From: Casuarius casuarius
Lineage: Eukaryota; Chordata; Aves; Casuariiformes; Casuariidae
DNA: 64,000 nt
Reading direction: 5' to 3'
Assembly (NCBI GenBank): GCA_003342895.1
Contig: PTFA01000081.1
Span: 1,581,397-1,645,396, forward strand
Shown: positions 1 through 12,104 of the stretch, piece by piece
Numbering within the stretch: the first letter of the stretch is position 1
Layout of the letters: each line of letters starts with the position of its first letter
The notes under the pieces: model-generated
Database searches by the model: none
Told to the model about the DNA's origin: nothing
What the model saw: the letters and a program-made list of their open reading frames with translations, nothing else
Made by a program: the position numbers and the translations under genes

Positions 1-1745
1 CTGGAGTGCCAGGGACTTGTTCTTTGCCAAAAAGAAGCAATAGAAAGTTATTTATAACTCTGCCAGTTCCATTAGGGCAAACTGACTCCAAAGCTAGCAC
101 TGGATTACAAAGAAATACTTTTCTGTTTGTCTTCAGCAAGTCTCTCCAACGACACTGAAGAAAGTTTCCTACTTAAGGAGTGACTATTTAGACTGCCTGA
201 CAATTATCAGCAGAGACAACAAAAGATAGAATGAAAATCAAACCTAATGAACAGCTCTTTGGTTGCAGGTTCTCCATTTCCCTCCAGAAATAGTATGTTT
301 TTTACATAGAGAAAAAAGTGTTCTGATGATGGCATGCATTAGGCAACCAAGGAGGAAAAAAACAAAACAAAACAAAACACACAGCCCTTGGAAACCACAA
401 AGCAAGTTAAACAAAAGAGAAGAATTTTCCACATCCTGACACAAGACGAAATATTTAGAAGTTTAATTAGCACTGACCACCAAACATCAGGCTTGCTATT
501 TCCCAAGAGCCTTGACATTGCGGACACTGCAAGAACACCGACAAATATCAGCTCTTGCAGAAAAAAACATAGTCAAAATCCAAACCCCACTGTGAAGCAC
601 AAAGAGGAAGCATATGAACCTGCGACGCAGCGTACTGTGGAGTTTTTCCCCAAACGTTGCCTTATGCTCTTGGCTGAGGCCCAACAAGATCAGGCAGGCA
701 CCTCCTCCAGCGCCAGCACGGCTCACTGACCTGCGTGTCTCCGTCTGCCTTCAGAAAGCCACCACTGCAAAACTGTTGGCCTCTCCGGGCTTTGAATTTA
801 ACCAGTGGAACGCACAAAAGCTTAAAATCTCCTGGCAAACCCTGTCCGCAATGATTCATTCAAGTCTTCTTTCATTCGGGTCTGCTGTAGAGCCATCTCT
901 CCAGGTAAACCCATCACTGCACAAGCCACACCACAGCCGCAACCGGTGCACAGGCAGGCAAGGCACAAAATTTCATCCTCTCATTTTGCAGAGAAAATTT
1001 CCAGAGGATTTCCTCTGGATTGCAGCCAAAACTGCTCTTCCCCATGGACCACATGCAGCCTCCTGGTTCCTGGGAAGGTTTTCTCTTGATTGAGTGCACC
1101 GGCACGTGTTGAGTTTCACCCTCAGGCATAGCCCCCACCTCTCTGCTCTCTCTAGACAAGCGCTGATGTCTCCCTGTGAGTCTTGCTGACCGTATCATCC
1201 CTTCACTGCCTTTTTTGCACCAAGCAGAAGTTTCTTGTCCTTCCTCTAATGCTCCACACTCGGATCATTTGCTGGTGTCTCCTGATCTCTCTTTTGTCTG
1301 CTCCACTCTGCCAGTATTTCTAAGGATCTTGGGTCCTGTTTTCTGTCCTTCTCCAGTCCCAGAAAGTCCTCTCTGAGTGTCTGTCTATTAAACTACCTTC
1401 ACTCAAATCTCTCCGAAAGCCCCAGCTCTATCAAAGCACTTGGGGAGGGAAGGCCTCTCCAAACGCTAGTTTGTGTCAGCAAGAGCAAAGCACTGACAAC
1501 GACACCGAATTTGGCACTAACAAAGTTTTGCTCTAGGCACTCACGGCAGCAAGTCATAGCAGCTTCTGACATCAATATGGCATCAGACATGAAAAATGCT
1601 CTCAGTGACTGGTCTCGGTATTTTCACATAAATAGAAAGAGGTTTTGATTTGCTTAAGGTCAGTTCTCACCACATTCATTTATATTTGCATCATTTTTAT
1701 TTTCCTGTTCTCCGATTTCTCCATTTGCTTTGCATCCCTGGACTA
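1..1745. other. single-copy non-coding stretch
   Basis: No gene recognised. Open frames are all below 160 codons, overlap on both strands and show no domain. The + strand is pyrimidine-rich between about 1095 and 1400, which gives several weak acceptor-like sites but no convincing exon. The only simple repeat is the AAAAC run near 360. I recognise no transposon. Confidence 0.6.
356..380. repeat. (AAAAC)n simple repeat
   Basis: A short A-rich microsatellite in which the AAAAC unit repeats three to four times after an A run. Too short and impure to mean more than local slippage. Confidence 0.8.
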
Positions 1746-1770
1746 CAAGGTCTCCGCAGCAGAGACCTTG
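1746..1770. other. 9-bp perfect inverted repeat, 7-nt spacer
   Basis: The arms CAAGGTCTC (1746-1754) and GAGACCTTG (1762-1770) are exact reverse complements around the spacer CGCAGCA. Each arm carries an AAGGTC nuclear-receptor-like half-site, so the structure could be a hairpin if transcribed or a widely spaced everted/inverted receptor site. The function is inferred only. A 25-bp dyad of this size can also arise by chance in 64 kb. Confidence 0.5.
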
Positions 1771-2036
1771 ATGTCTTCTTTGCTACAGAAACGAGTAATC
1801 GTGCCCCGTCTGCTGGTGCAAGGCCAGAGCCCATCAGGGCTGGCACACCGTATGCGGAGAGCAACAACGGAGTCAGTGAAGCCTTTCTAAACCTCATGGT
1901 TACATTTTCATAAGGAAAATGAAGGGAAACATGGAACAAACAAGAACAGAAAGAAGGGAGAGGGGAAATCAGCATCACGTTACTGCTTTGGTGAAGCACG
2001 TCCAAAGCATGAGCCTCTGGTGCTGGGCCCATCCTG

Positions 2037-2124
2037 CCGGCCCGCCTGACCGCCCCGGGTCTGCCGCGGCACCCCGGGACAGACGGACCGAGGCCGTACG
2101 GCGCCCACCGGCCCGGGGCAGCGG
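2037..2124. promoter_or_regulatory. small CpG-dense patch
   Basis: About 15 CpG dinucleotides fall within some 88 bp of very GC-rich sequence, set in DNA of ordinary composition. In vertebrate genomes CpG is strongly depleted unless the site is kept unmethylated, so this may be a small regulatory element. It is well below the usual 200-bp CpG-island threshold. Opposed frames (177 codons on -, 165 on +) run through it and are composition artefacts. Confidence 0.35.
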
Positions 2125-3709
2125 CTATTCCTGTCCAGCAGGAAGACCCAGAGGTGGGAATCAGCTTTCCCCAGCAACTCCGCGAAGGTGTGGCCAGCTT
2201 GCCCTTCGACTCCAGCAACCAGCAGGGCATACAGTTTTAAGGAACGGCACCTATTGCTTTTATTTCTTTGTTGCATTTACAAAAGATAAAAAAAGAAATA
2301 AATTTACCCCCTGTGTGAATGCCGCTGGGCGGTGGGTATGGACTGCTGCCGTTTCTGCACGCGCCACTGGAAACGGCGATCAGCACCATACCGAAACCCA
2401 ATACTTGTTACAATAATCACAGAAAAGATAAACAAGTTATAAACACGCACATCTGTCTGGACAGTACCAGTGAGAGCCACATCCATTTAGTTACCTTGCA
2501 TTGGCAAAAAGCATCAGGCAAATTCTGCACGCAGCCAGGGCCAAATTCAATCCTAAAATAGGGGAACAAAATCTGCAAGGAAAATGATCCTGCTTCAAAA
2601 GTTTTCCAGTTTACGTTAGTGTAAATCCACCTGCAAGAGCAACTCTCAAGCTTTGAGGAGACGTGATGTTTCTCCAGGTGGCATTTCAGCGGTCGGGACG
2701 CTCATGGGAACAAGCTGCCCCCGTCCCTCCCGACTTACGAGTAGGTCTGAAATTGGAAATTTTAATCACCAAAACCACCAGCTACTCGAAGCATTGCCAG
2801 ATCCAGAGTTGGTAGTAGATGCTCTTAGTTTCCTCATGGATTAGTTATTAGACTAAGATAACGTGCGAAACATTCACTGCGTAGTATCATGGAGTCTATA
2901 CAATAGGAAAGTAAATTCCTATACGTTTTCAGTTAATTACCGTGTTCAAGCCAAGGAATGTACAATCTTTCTGTTACCTCGTGAAAATACGATAACCAAA
3001 TACAGGATTTCTCCAGATATGCTACCTGTATTTTAGTGGAAAACCCATTTGTTACAATAGGATACTTAGCTTATTTATGCAGATACCACCATGTTTCACA
3101 CAGAGTTCATATTCTACAAAGACGACAGATCCAGAAGTTTACCACAGCTAGAAAGAGGCAGTGCTTATTTGCACTGCAGCATCCCTGGGATCTCCAGACT
3201 TCGCGCAGAGCACTGAAATCACCCAAGTCGATCATCACGCGGTCCCTCTTGATCACGCATTAGTTAGAAGGGAGGGGAAAAATAACGTTGCCATAAGCAA
3301 CGCAAGTGATTAGAGACACACCATTTGGATGTGCAAAAGTACTTAAAAATACTGATTAGAAAGCTCTCTTTTTTAATCTGACTGCTAGTGAGTCTTCGTA
3401 AGAAATGCTCAAGCCAAATAAAGCTCCTTGCTCTATCCCGGGCCACCCCGAGGAGGTCAGTCCCTCCAGCATTACTCCTGAGTGAGTCTTCTTGATCCCC
3501 CAAATTTATGCCTGTACGAACTCTCCCCCTCACCTCTCTCCCTTCAAGATCAAATAAAGTTATCCCTGCTACAAGCAAAATCTAATCTCTGTTTCAGCTT
3601 TTAAAACACTCAGACCCAAACTAAACTGCAGGTGCTTTCATTAAAGCGTAAGAGCATAAGCCAGGAGCTCGGCACCCATTGTCCCTGCAAACTCGCAATG
3701 CTGAAATGT

Positions 3710-3715
<6 letters not shown>
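2125..3715. other. non-coding stretch with a possible old repeat relic
   Basis: No gene recognised. Around 2505-2640 the phrases 'gggccaaattca' and 'gttagtgtaaatcca' resemble a family of ancient palindromic interspersed repeats known from turtles and archosaurs, as do better copies near 23.2 and 28.7 kb. The copy here is too broken for a firm call. Near 3420-3580 a pyrimidine-rich stretch contains two AATAAA motifs without other transcript evidence. Confidence 0.45.

Positions 3716-3756
<41 letters not shown>
3716..3756. repeat. poly(A) tract, 41 A
   Basis: An uninterrupted run of 41 A, the longest homopolymer in the window. An ATTAAA lies about 70 bp upstream, but I see no target-site duplication and no recognisable retrocopy body. 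It is scored as a simple homopolymer. The true length is uncertain in any assembly. Confidence 0.9.
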
Positions 3757-3757
<1 letters not shown>

Positions 3758-6220
3758 CAGAGTGCAGTTTTTATCTTTTATAAAAACATCTTAAAACAAA
3801 AGGTTATTGCTTTACAGCTTTTTTATGATGCTTTTATAAGCACAATTTCTACTATCTTAGAGTATCAACACTTTGTGATGATCCAATACATTAACACCAA
3901 GAAACTCGAAGGCAATCGCACCCTTGTGTCCCAAGCTAATACAGACATCTGCACATACTCAGTGCCATTATATTTAAGTGGTCTTCACAACAAGAGCCAA
4001 ATCTTCTTTGTACACAGTGCAACCCTTGTTTACACGTCTGCTCAGAACAGCATGATTAACTCGACCGGGGCTTGGTAACAGAGCAGCACTCTTGCCCAAA
4101 GAGCGCGATACGATATAATTACTCTCCTAGGAGAAAGCCAAAGGCAAGCCTCAGAGCTGACCTTCTCAGACACGCACGTACAATCGCGTCTTAGCATTTA
4201 ATTAGTCCGACCTGACCTGAAATCATTGGCTATCACACCAACTCTGGGAAGGAAGGCACAGCACAAAGCCAAAGTGGCAGTGATTCAAAACAACCCCCCT
4301 TTACCACTGTAAAACATTCAGAATTAAAAATGAAAGCTATAATCAATGTTTCAATGGGTTTTAAATCACCGAGCATTGTCAGATACTCACCTCTGACAAG
4401 GACCTGCACCGAGCAGAAGATGCTGAACTACCTCTGAGTCTCTCCAACTGTTGGAGGGCTCAATAAAAATGCAGCCAAGAAAATTTTCTCATGTTGCAAG
4501 TCAAGTTTTATCTGAACAAACTAAAGCCAGACAATTAAGAAGCTACGGGGAACCAGGCAGCATGTGCATCTCGGAGAAACTCCCAGGCTTTACACAGGGG
4601 AGCGTCACTCAGCCCTGAAAGCCCAGGCTGGACCCGAGAATATCCAGATCTCCCATTTCCCCCGGGCATCCTTCATTCCTCCGTCTGTGAGGATGCTCTT
4701 GGCAACTTAAACAATTGGTGTTTGAAGCCAAATGCAAGTTATTAAATACTAAGAAAATCAAGACTTCTAGTACTTCATTTTCCGCTTCTATTTTACTTCC
4801 AGAGTATCAGCAGATATGGAAGATGGTTACCTTGAGCTCAGAGTGCAGTAATGGATCGCATGAATCTTTACTGCTACCTTTCATCCATATTATTTCTTAA
4901 AGTTCCCCAGGGCCTCATATTTTCTCCATCTGCCTTCTGTACTCAGCTCCTAAGGCGTGCATGGCCCCTGGAGCACTCGTCCTAGACGCTCAACCACCCC
5001 AATTTCAAACCTAGGTTTTTCCTGGAGGTAGCTAGGCAGCTGGACTGAAGTCCTTCCCATGCAGCCTTGGGAGCTGCTCTGAACGCTGAACAGGGAGTGA
5101 ATTGGGCAGAAAACGGAGCAAGGAAATGTGCAGGTGTGGAAGGGAGGAATCAGAAAACTTCCTATGGGGAGGGAGAATCAGCGCATTTCTCAGTTCCACC
5201 CTGCAGATGTTCAGCCTTTCACCACAGGAAAGTGGCTCATCTTTACTCCCAAATCCCTGCAACCTCTTTTCTCAGCCACGGAGCTGCTACCACCATCACG
5301 TTCTACCACTTGTCTATAGTCGCTGCCCCACTTTTTGACTGATATTTTAGTTTATCCCATGCAAACGGCATCTAGCACGCCAGCCCCAACCATTGCAGGA
5401 TCCTTTTTCCTAGCCCTGAAAAACGCAGCCTTCCCTTTTGGCTGTCCACCACCGTACAAGGACTGGTACAAACAGCAAGAAAAATCGACCAGCGCTTTGG
5501 CACTTCACCCCTTTCCGATGAGCTCATGCTTCTCTCACGTTGCAGGAAGGGTCCAATTTTCACTTTGTCTCCAGTCTCTTTCCAAAGAAGTCTCTTTTGC
5601 TTTCTCTCCTATCGTCACTAGTTCTCCAGAGGAGCAGCCCATAAGCCTAGTAGTATTACACTGACCTCAGCACAGCAGAACCCCCTTGCGCTCCCCCACG
5701 CGCGGGCTGTAACCTCTCTGCGGCCTAGATGGTCTTTTTGTGCTGCATTAACACTACAGCAAGTGCAGCCTGGTCCAAAAATGAAAACCCAGGTGACGCA
5801 GGGTATGTTACTCGAGTCAGCCTAGCCCTTATGCCTCCCACCCAACTTGCCTGCTCACCTACCTGTGCATTTTTAATACTACTCCCAAGGTTACAAGTAG
5901 CATCTTTATGTCTGGCTAAAAAAAAAAAATACAAAAAAAAAACAACAAAAAAATACGCTCGCCAGCCCTACTGCGTTTGCACCCGACGCAAGGTTTGAAC
6001 AACTTCCAGAAGCTACAGATACGCTGGACTGATTCGAAACGCGAAGCATGGGGCGAAACCCCAGGTAAGCAGCACTCTGCTTTTCCTTCCGCACCCTCCT
6101 TTTGGTAGGACGATCCCTGGAGACGCCCATTCACATGCGACGTGAGGTCTCCTTTTCCTTCCCCCGTGCCAAAAATAATGCCTTGCCATCTGTTCGCAAC
6201 TAGCCGACATGAACTGCTTC
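3757..6220. other. single-copy non-coding stretch
   Basis: No gene, no recognised transposon. Frames between 5030 and 5670 are open in several phases at 60-110 codons without coding character. An A-rich run (5918-5953, AAAAAATAC / AACAAC pattern) is the only simple repeat. Confidence 0.6.
5918..5953. repeat. A-rich low-complexity tract
   Basis: Runs of 7-12 A are separated by single C or T residues. A slippage-prone tract with no other signal. Confidence 0.8.
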
Positions 6221-6224
6221 CACA

Positions 6225-6350
6225 ACGATCCCGCGCGAGAGGTGGTGCGCCCGCGCCAATCTCTGCCCAAGGCAGACACGCACCGCGACGAAACGCTAAG
6301 CCACAACGGTGCTGCTCCCTTAACGCTGCATGTCCATCCTCCTCCTCGGG
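6225..6350. promoter_or_regulatory. CpG-enriched patch
   Basis: A GC-rich segment with repeated CpG (for example CCCGCGCG-like stretches near 6230-6255 and 6280-6300). It is separated by an AT-rich interlude from a denser patch at 6580-6745. Together they could form one weak, interrupted CpG island. No TATA box, initiator or exon is evident. Confidence 0.3.
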
Positions 6351-6579
6351 TCACGAGCCGAGGGAGAAATCAGGAGGATGCTGCTCCCCAAGAGCTCTGC
6401 CGAATAAGGAACAGCTCTCTCCATCTCGTTATGTTTTATTATTTATCAGACCCCAAATCTCTCTCAAAAGCAACCAACGCAGAGGTGCTGACAAGAAGTG
6501 AATGTGAATAGAAGCTGCATAAACGTGCGAGAAAATGCCAAAACCCCATAGCAGATTCCTCAGAAAGGAGAGCTCGGGA

Positions 6580-6745
6580 CTTCAAAGCCAAGCGAGCCGA
6601 GCAGCAGCCTGGCGGGGCCGGGACACAGGAGGCTTCGCCACGCGCACTGCCGATCCCCCCTCCGCGCATCGCGCTGGGGAGCGGGGCTGACCGCAGGAGC
6701 CACATCAGCCACCGCGGCCCTGCCCACCGCTCGGACGGGGACACT
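6580..6745. promoter_or_regulatory. CpG-rich patch
   Basis: Roughly 20 CpG occur in about 165 bp of GC-rich sequence, including clusters such as TCCGCGCATCGCGC. This fits an unmethylated regulatory element or a weak promoter. A 101-codon minus-strand frame overlaps it but has no protein-like features and is explained by low stop-codon density in GC-rich DNA. Confidence 0.4.
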
Positions 6746-9049
6746 AAGCCATTCCAGAGATGCTATAAGCAAACGAGGGGAGAGCGCCACGGGAGCAGAG
6801 CAAAAGGGATGTCCCAAAATATTCGTTACGTTCCAGCTGGTGATTTTACATGTCTAACTGAGCTGGTCATCGTTAGCTTAACACTAACCTTGGCTCAGAA
6901 AGAAGCAAAGGCGATCACGGACACATGCTATGGTGCTGCTGGCATCAAATGCAAATGCTGAAGTGGAACTAGTGCATAACAGGAATTTCCCTTTGCGTTC
7001 GCCACCCTGCCACGTGTGAAAGCAGAAACGAAAGGAAGGCTGCCCAGGGTTTGAGTTACCTACTGATTTGAAGCTCTATGCCCAGTGTCAGTTGTTTTGA
7101 CCTGACTTGTGTAGAAGTGCATGCTCCAGTGGGGGCCTAATCCTGTAGTAATAAGACAAAAACATAATTAAAAAAATTTTCTAGGACCTGCAAGTACACA
7201 GTGACTTCCACACACAGTCACAGGGTTATCCCCAAAGCGTCCTGGTTCCAAGCAGCGTTAATCTACCCTCCTTAAAAAAGGGCAGAGCTAAAATGGGTTT
7301 GAGCAGTCATCACTGTTTACTGAATTTCTTCTCATTACCTTTACCTCCATGTTCAGAAGAGTCTTATTCAAGTGTCTAAAAACTGGGTGTCTGCCTCACG
7401 CTGGGATTTGAAAGTTTTCCGTATTGCTCCTTGGCTTGGGGAGCACTGCTGGACGCCAACCAGCTCTGACAAAGTTCATGAGCAGAAGAGATGTATGACA
7501 GTGCTTGCTCTGTTTTTACACCACATTACGCAGAATTTTTATAGGCTAATTTGCTAATTTTTATATAGCTAGCTCGCAGGGAGTTGGAAGGCCAACTGTA
7601 CGATTCTCAGCGGTCATGACATCGAAGCGAAATAAAGCTCCTTTCCAGACTAAACTCTGATAAATTCATATTACTGATGATGCAAGTCAAACCACTCCTG
7701 TTTACTTCAGTGCTCTCAAGGTTTTACATTAATATATTCACACCTCTATCACTGTTTTAGCATAACAAGTGCGACACCAATTAGGAAACCCACATCTTTT
7801 TGAGAAAGCAATGGAGGGGAGATTTCCACTTAATCCTGTGGATATTCAGAGAGAAATTACTTCTTTTGCTCTACTAAAATGAAGCCCCAAAACTCTTTTA
7901 ATTACTCCTGCTGTTGCAAAACTACCAACGTGCATGTCACTGGAATAAAAAGATCAGTCTCAAAGGTAGCGAGTTTTATTAAGAGTTCTCAGAACCATAT
8001 CACCCGTCCACCAGACTTTTTAATTTCCCACATGGGTGGTTCTGCGTAGCACCCGCTCGCGGTGAGCTGCATAGGCTGGAGCTCATGCCGAGCGCCCACC
8101 TGAGCCAAACAAAAGTTGTCTCCAGTGAGCACGCAGATTAGAGAGCACTGCTTTTTTCACAGCAGTATTTAAATCGCTTTTTATCACCTTAGAGACAGAT
8201 GGCTAATTTATATATGGCTACACGCTTGCAAAGTTTCACTGCATTTTGTTTCACCCTGACAACACAAAAGAAAAACCTCTGGAGTCGACAACCCATACTA
8301 GGAGAGAAATCTTCGATATTGGAAACTGAGACCTGCCAGCGGAGACTTCACAGCCTTGTGAAAACCACCCAACTTGAATGGGGTGCTCAGGGCCAAATCT
8401 TGTACTTTGGGAAACCAAAACAGCAAGGCAACCTACCAAGGAGTCCCAGAACCTCCCTGAATCTGACAGACGGGAACCTTCGCAAAAGCCTTCAGGTCTC
8501 TCGGCTTTTTCCTTTTTGCCTGCTTGCATGACTCCAGACCACATAATCAGGACAAATTCCTGCTCGGTGCACCGTGGCTCTCTGGGCCAGAAGAGGTCCT
8601 GGGGTAAAACGCCTGAGCAGGCACCAATGCAGGAGCAGGAGGACAATAATCAGCAGCAGCTCGGACAAGTTGTGACACCCTTGGAAGCAGCAAATCCAGA
8701 AGTGACTTGCACAGATTTCACATTTCTAAGAGAAGCCGAGCATCCTCCAACTCTGATGACGTTCAAGATCCTCTTCCACTCTCAATGGCTCTTGCTTAAC
8801 TTTTCTGTCACCCTCTTCCTCCCACTGTTTTACTCTAAAATATAACTAAGCACTAAGTAATTTAGAAAAAAAAAAGGCACAGCCATCCTGTCCTTCCCCA
8901 CCATCACTAAAATCATTCCACTGAGAATACCCTCAGCATCCAAATAGTACCAAGTAGTCAAACCCTAGGTAGGGGCTTTCTTTGCGTGAGCAGGGGCCTG
9001 ATCTTGCCCCTCTCTCCTCATCATCTTCATCACGGAAGGCTCTTACCTA
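6746..9049. other. single-copy non-coding stretch
   Basis: No gene recognised. A perfect POU octamer ATGCAAAT lies at 6949-6956, which is expected by chance about twice per 64 kb. Fragments resembling the ancient palindromic repeat family occur at 7128-7145 (GGGGGCCTAATCCTGTAG) and 8990-9010 (GGGGCCTGATCTTGCCCC). The stretch 7530-7760 is AT-rich with TATATAGCTAGCT-type palindromic sequence. The longest frame (155 codons, 8378-8845) shows no domain. Confidence 0.5.
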
Positions 9050-9560
9050 TTTTCTAATTTACTAGGCTTAGAAAGTTTAAATGAAGCCAGTATTAATATC
9101 TCAGTATAAAACCTGGGAAAAAACACTGAGTAGACATTCTTAATCTTGATTTCTCAGTACTTTAATTAGGTTCAGTGAGGAAATTATTTAAACTCCATCA
9201 ATATAAGCCACATTTAACTCAAATTACAGAGATGTACAGAAAATTTTATAATAATTGGCTAGAGAAATTTAATTTAAATTGATGCAACTTCTGCATATAC
9301 ATAAGCCTAAGTAAAGCAGAATACCTGTGCACTAAGTGGAGTATTTATCTCAAAGAAATGGCTCGATGTAGTAGTATTAATCCTATACAGATGACAGAAT
9401 TGTAATTGGTTTTATGGAGAAAAGAAAAAGGCAATTAATTTCAACTTACATTGAACAAAACACATCAGGGTAAAATATTGACAAAGCTGATGATTCTGTT
9501 CCCTCCACAGAATGCCAATTGGCAGCTCATTTCAAATGCTAGTTTAAAAAACAAAACAAA
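9050..9560. promoter_or_regulatory. AT-rich candidate conserved non-coding block
   Basis: About 500 bp with many homeodomain-type cores (TAATTA, ATTAAT, TAATTG, TTTAATTAGG) and a 12-bp perfect palindrome TGCCAATTGGCA at 9513-9524. It lacks simple repeats, so the AT richness is not slippage. This texture is typical of developmental enhancers in vertebrate gene deserts, but conservation cannot be judged from one sequence. Confidence 0.25.
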
Positions 9561-11234
9561 ACAATAATAAAGAAAGCAACCATGTGAAAGACTGCTTTGC
9601 ATATAGCTGGATCACAAGCAAATTACTTTTCTCCTTATATATCTCTATAGGAAAAAGAAAAACTCTACTGGAGTTAAGGAAAGCAACCACCTACTTTTGC
9701 AAAAAACACGTGTATATCCACATCTGCATCCACATGTGCATCCTCTGCCTTTGCGGTAAAGGACCACGCCACGACGAGCCCCTCGCCAGCCCAGTTTGGA
9801 AGTCAGAAATCTGCACAATTCACTAATCCCATCTCCAAAAAGAAGATGCCCTAGCACAACACTTGGTGGTGCAATGCTTTTTCGGGGTAAGATGTGGAAG
9901 GCATCACCCCTCGCTACCCTCCAGCCTACCAGGTCAAGGAAAGCCGGGGAAGGAGGCCAGGGCAGCCTTGAAACAACCCATAGGTTGTGACCACCATGGA
10001 CACGGCCCAACATACCTGTCCTGCAGCACCTGCTTGCAGCATCCCCCAAAGCAAGCACGTCAGGCACCTCTCCAAAAAACGCACCCAGCTACTGTGCTGA
10101 GGGAATGTTAAGTTTCTAAAAGTCACACATTCAAAGTAAACCACCAAACAAGATTTCCCAAACAACCTTAATTGAGCCACCTTGTGCATTTGCATTATAA
10201 CACAGACTGAACTACCATGCCTGGACTATACCTTTTCCTACCAAGCAGTGCCTCATTTGCAGAGTGGGGAGTTACTTAATATTTCTTTTCACCATTTTAA
10301 TTCTGTGCCCAGTGACTCCGTTTTTAGCGAACATCATCCAGTCTCTCCGCTGAACATGAGCCCGCCGATTCCCTTGTGACGCTCCGTCATACTCTCTCTA
10401 GTCTGGCTCATTTTACCCCCAAAATTAATACACAATACATACATAAATAAATGAAAAGCTTGTGAAACAAACACCGCCTACAGAAAAGGTCCCTCTGGAA
10501 GGTCACAGTTGGGCAAACATGGGGAGCGCGCTGCAGCCGTGCCACCAGCTAGGTCCAAGTCTTCCTGAAGCCGGCAGCACGGCAAATCCCTGGGGAGTTA
10601 CCAGGCTGCTCTGCAGGGAAGCAGTGAAAAAAAATAGCTTTTTTTTTTTTTTTTTTTTTAAAAAAAAACAATATTCTTGCAATAGATCTTGGAATAAATC
10701 ACAAAGTAGGTTTCTGTAATAAATTTTTTGCAGGAAAGCTATATTGTTGTAAAAATATAGTCACGTTAATGGCTATGAATTTGCAAGTATTTTTCATGCA
10801 TTCTGTTTAAGACAAGCTGCAAAGGAAAGATTTTCTACTGTGCCCTTTTTCTGTTTTCATGAACCGCAAAGGATGTTTCCTTTCACAAAAACATTTTTTT
10901 GCTGGCATTCTTCTTTTTAAAATTAAACATTCAGGTCTCATCTCCCTCAGACCATGTCAGAACTAGCAAGCTGATGCTATCACGGGTAGCAAACAAAACC
11001 TGATGAACTGAAGGAGAGGGGATTTCTTTTTAAGAGTGTTTAAACGCATTAGAAGGTAACAAGAAACTTCTGTTTCATTAAAACACTTGAAAGAAAAAGC
11101 TCCTCTTGTTGCCACGTACTCAGCAATGCTGCCCCAGCAGTTATGGGCTGAAAGCTCTTAATCCATAACTATGAATCACGCAAAGAAAACTTCCCTCAAA
11201 GTCAGACAACAAACATCTTTCTACAGAAAGGGGG
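9561..11234. other. single-copy non-coding stretch
   Basis: No gene recognised. It contains an octamer ATTTGCAT at 10188-10195 and the T21/A9 run at 10639-10668. From about 10730 to 10960 there is AT-rich unique sequence that could be another conserved block. Its right end is the assembly gap. Confidence 0.5.
10639..10668. repeat. T21 followed by A9
   Basis: A run of 21 T is directly followed by 9 A. The A/T junction is self-complementary and could fold in single strands, but this is most simply a slippage tract. Confidence 0.85.
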
Positions 11235-11249
11235 NNNNNNNNNNNNNNN
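11235..11249. other. assembly gap (15 N)
   Basis: Fifteen N residues are flanked on the left by GGGGG and on the right by GGTAAAAAAAAA. The size may be nominal. The flanking G and A runs suggest that a difficult homopolymer caused the break. Confidence 0.99.
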
Positions 11250-12104
11250 GGTAAAAAAAAATATTCAAGTGTTGGGTTGTGTTTTTTTTCCATCACAAGG
11301 ACTAAACTCACTTCTATGCCCTAATCAGCTTTTCTTTACAAAACATGTTCCAACTTCATCTGTTTTCAACAAATGTGCTGATAGGTTGCACATGGAGTGG
11401 AAGGGCACAAGTAATTTAGATATAATTGAGCAGCTAAATTATCTTTGTGGTAAAGGTCTGTTACTAAATCACTCCACCAGCAAATTAATAATAATGAAAC
11501 AGTTATTAGCATGCCTTGGACATCTGTGCCATCCTCAGCATGTTTTCGATAATAAAGTGGTACTTAGCACTACGCTAACTCGCTAAGTCTCTGTTAACTT
11601 TCTTCATAATATACAGGGCACTTTGCTTAGAAAAATATTGAGGAACCAAAGATGAACTGAAATCTCTGCCTCACACTTAAGGGCTAGAATATTTTATCAG
11701 ATGTTCACTCCACAGTCAATAAAAAGCCAGACTTACCTTTAAAAAACAACCTACGTAGAAGAGAGGAAAAATGGAAAGGAAAGCTGATAGCCGTCAAGAC
11801 AGGGCCAGGAACTGCTGAAAGCAGCGCCGGAACCAAGATGATACAGGAGGAAGTTCTCCAGGCAGCGAAATTAAAGACTGAAGACGTTTTAAAGTAATTT
11901 TAAAGTATGCCACAAGTGTCAGTAATAATAAAGTGCCCCAAAATGGTTTCCATTCCACAGCAGAAGATAACAAAATATTTAATATCCTGGTGTGTTGAAA
12001 TGGAAAAAGCAGTTAATGAACGTAGACTTTTTAAGGCAAGTAAGTTGCACTCAAGAGTTAAAAAGAACTGGTGGAGGAGAGACAATAAAGAATTACTGTT
12101 TATT
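11250..12104. other. non-coding stretch, possibly including older LINE sequence
   Basis: No gene. From about 11750 the sequence leads without obvious boundary into the reverse-transcriptase relic and may be part of the same decayed LINE, but I see no protein motif here. 11250-11750 is AT-rich and unique. Confidence 0.4.

Noticed and set aside
1697..2416. 177-codon - frame and 165-codon + frame
   Set aside because: Both depend on the CpG-dense patch at 2037-2124 and overlap each other. No family resemblance.
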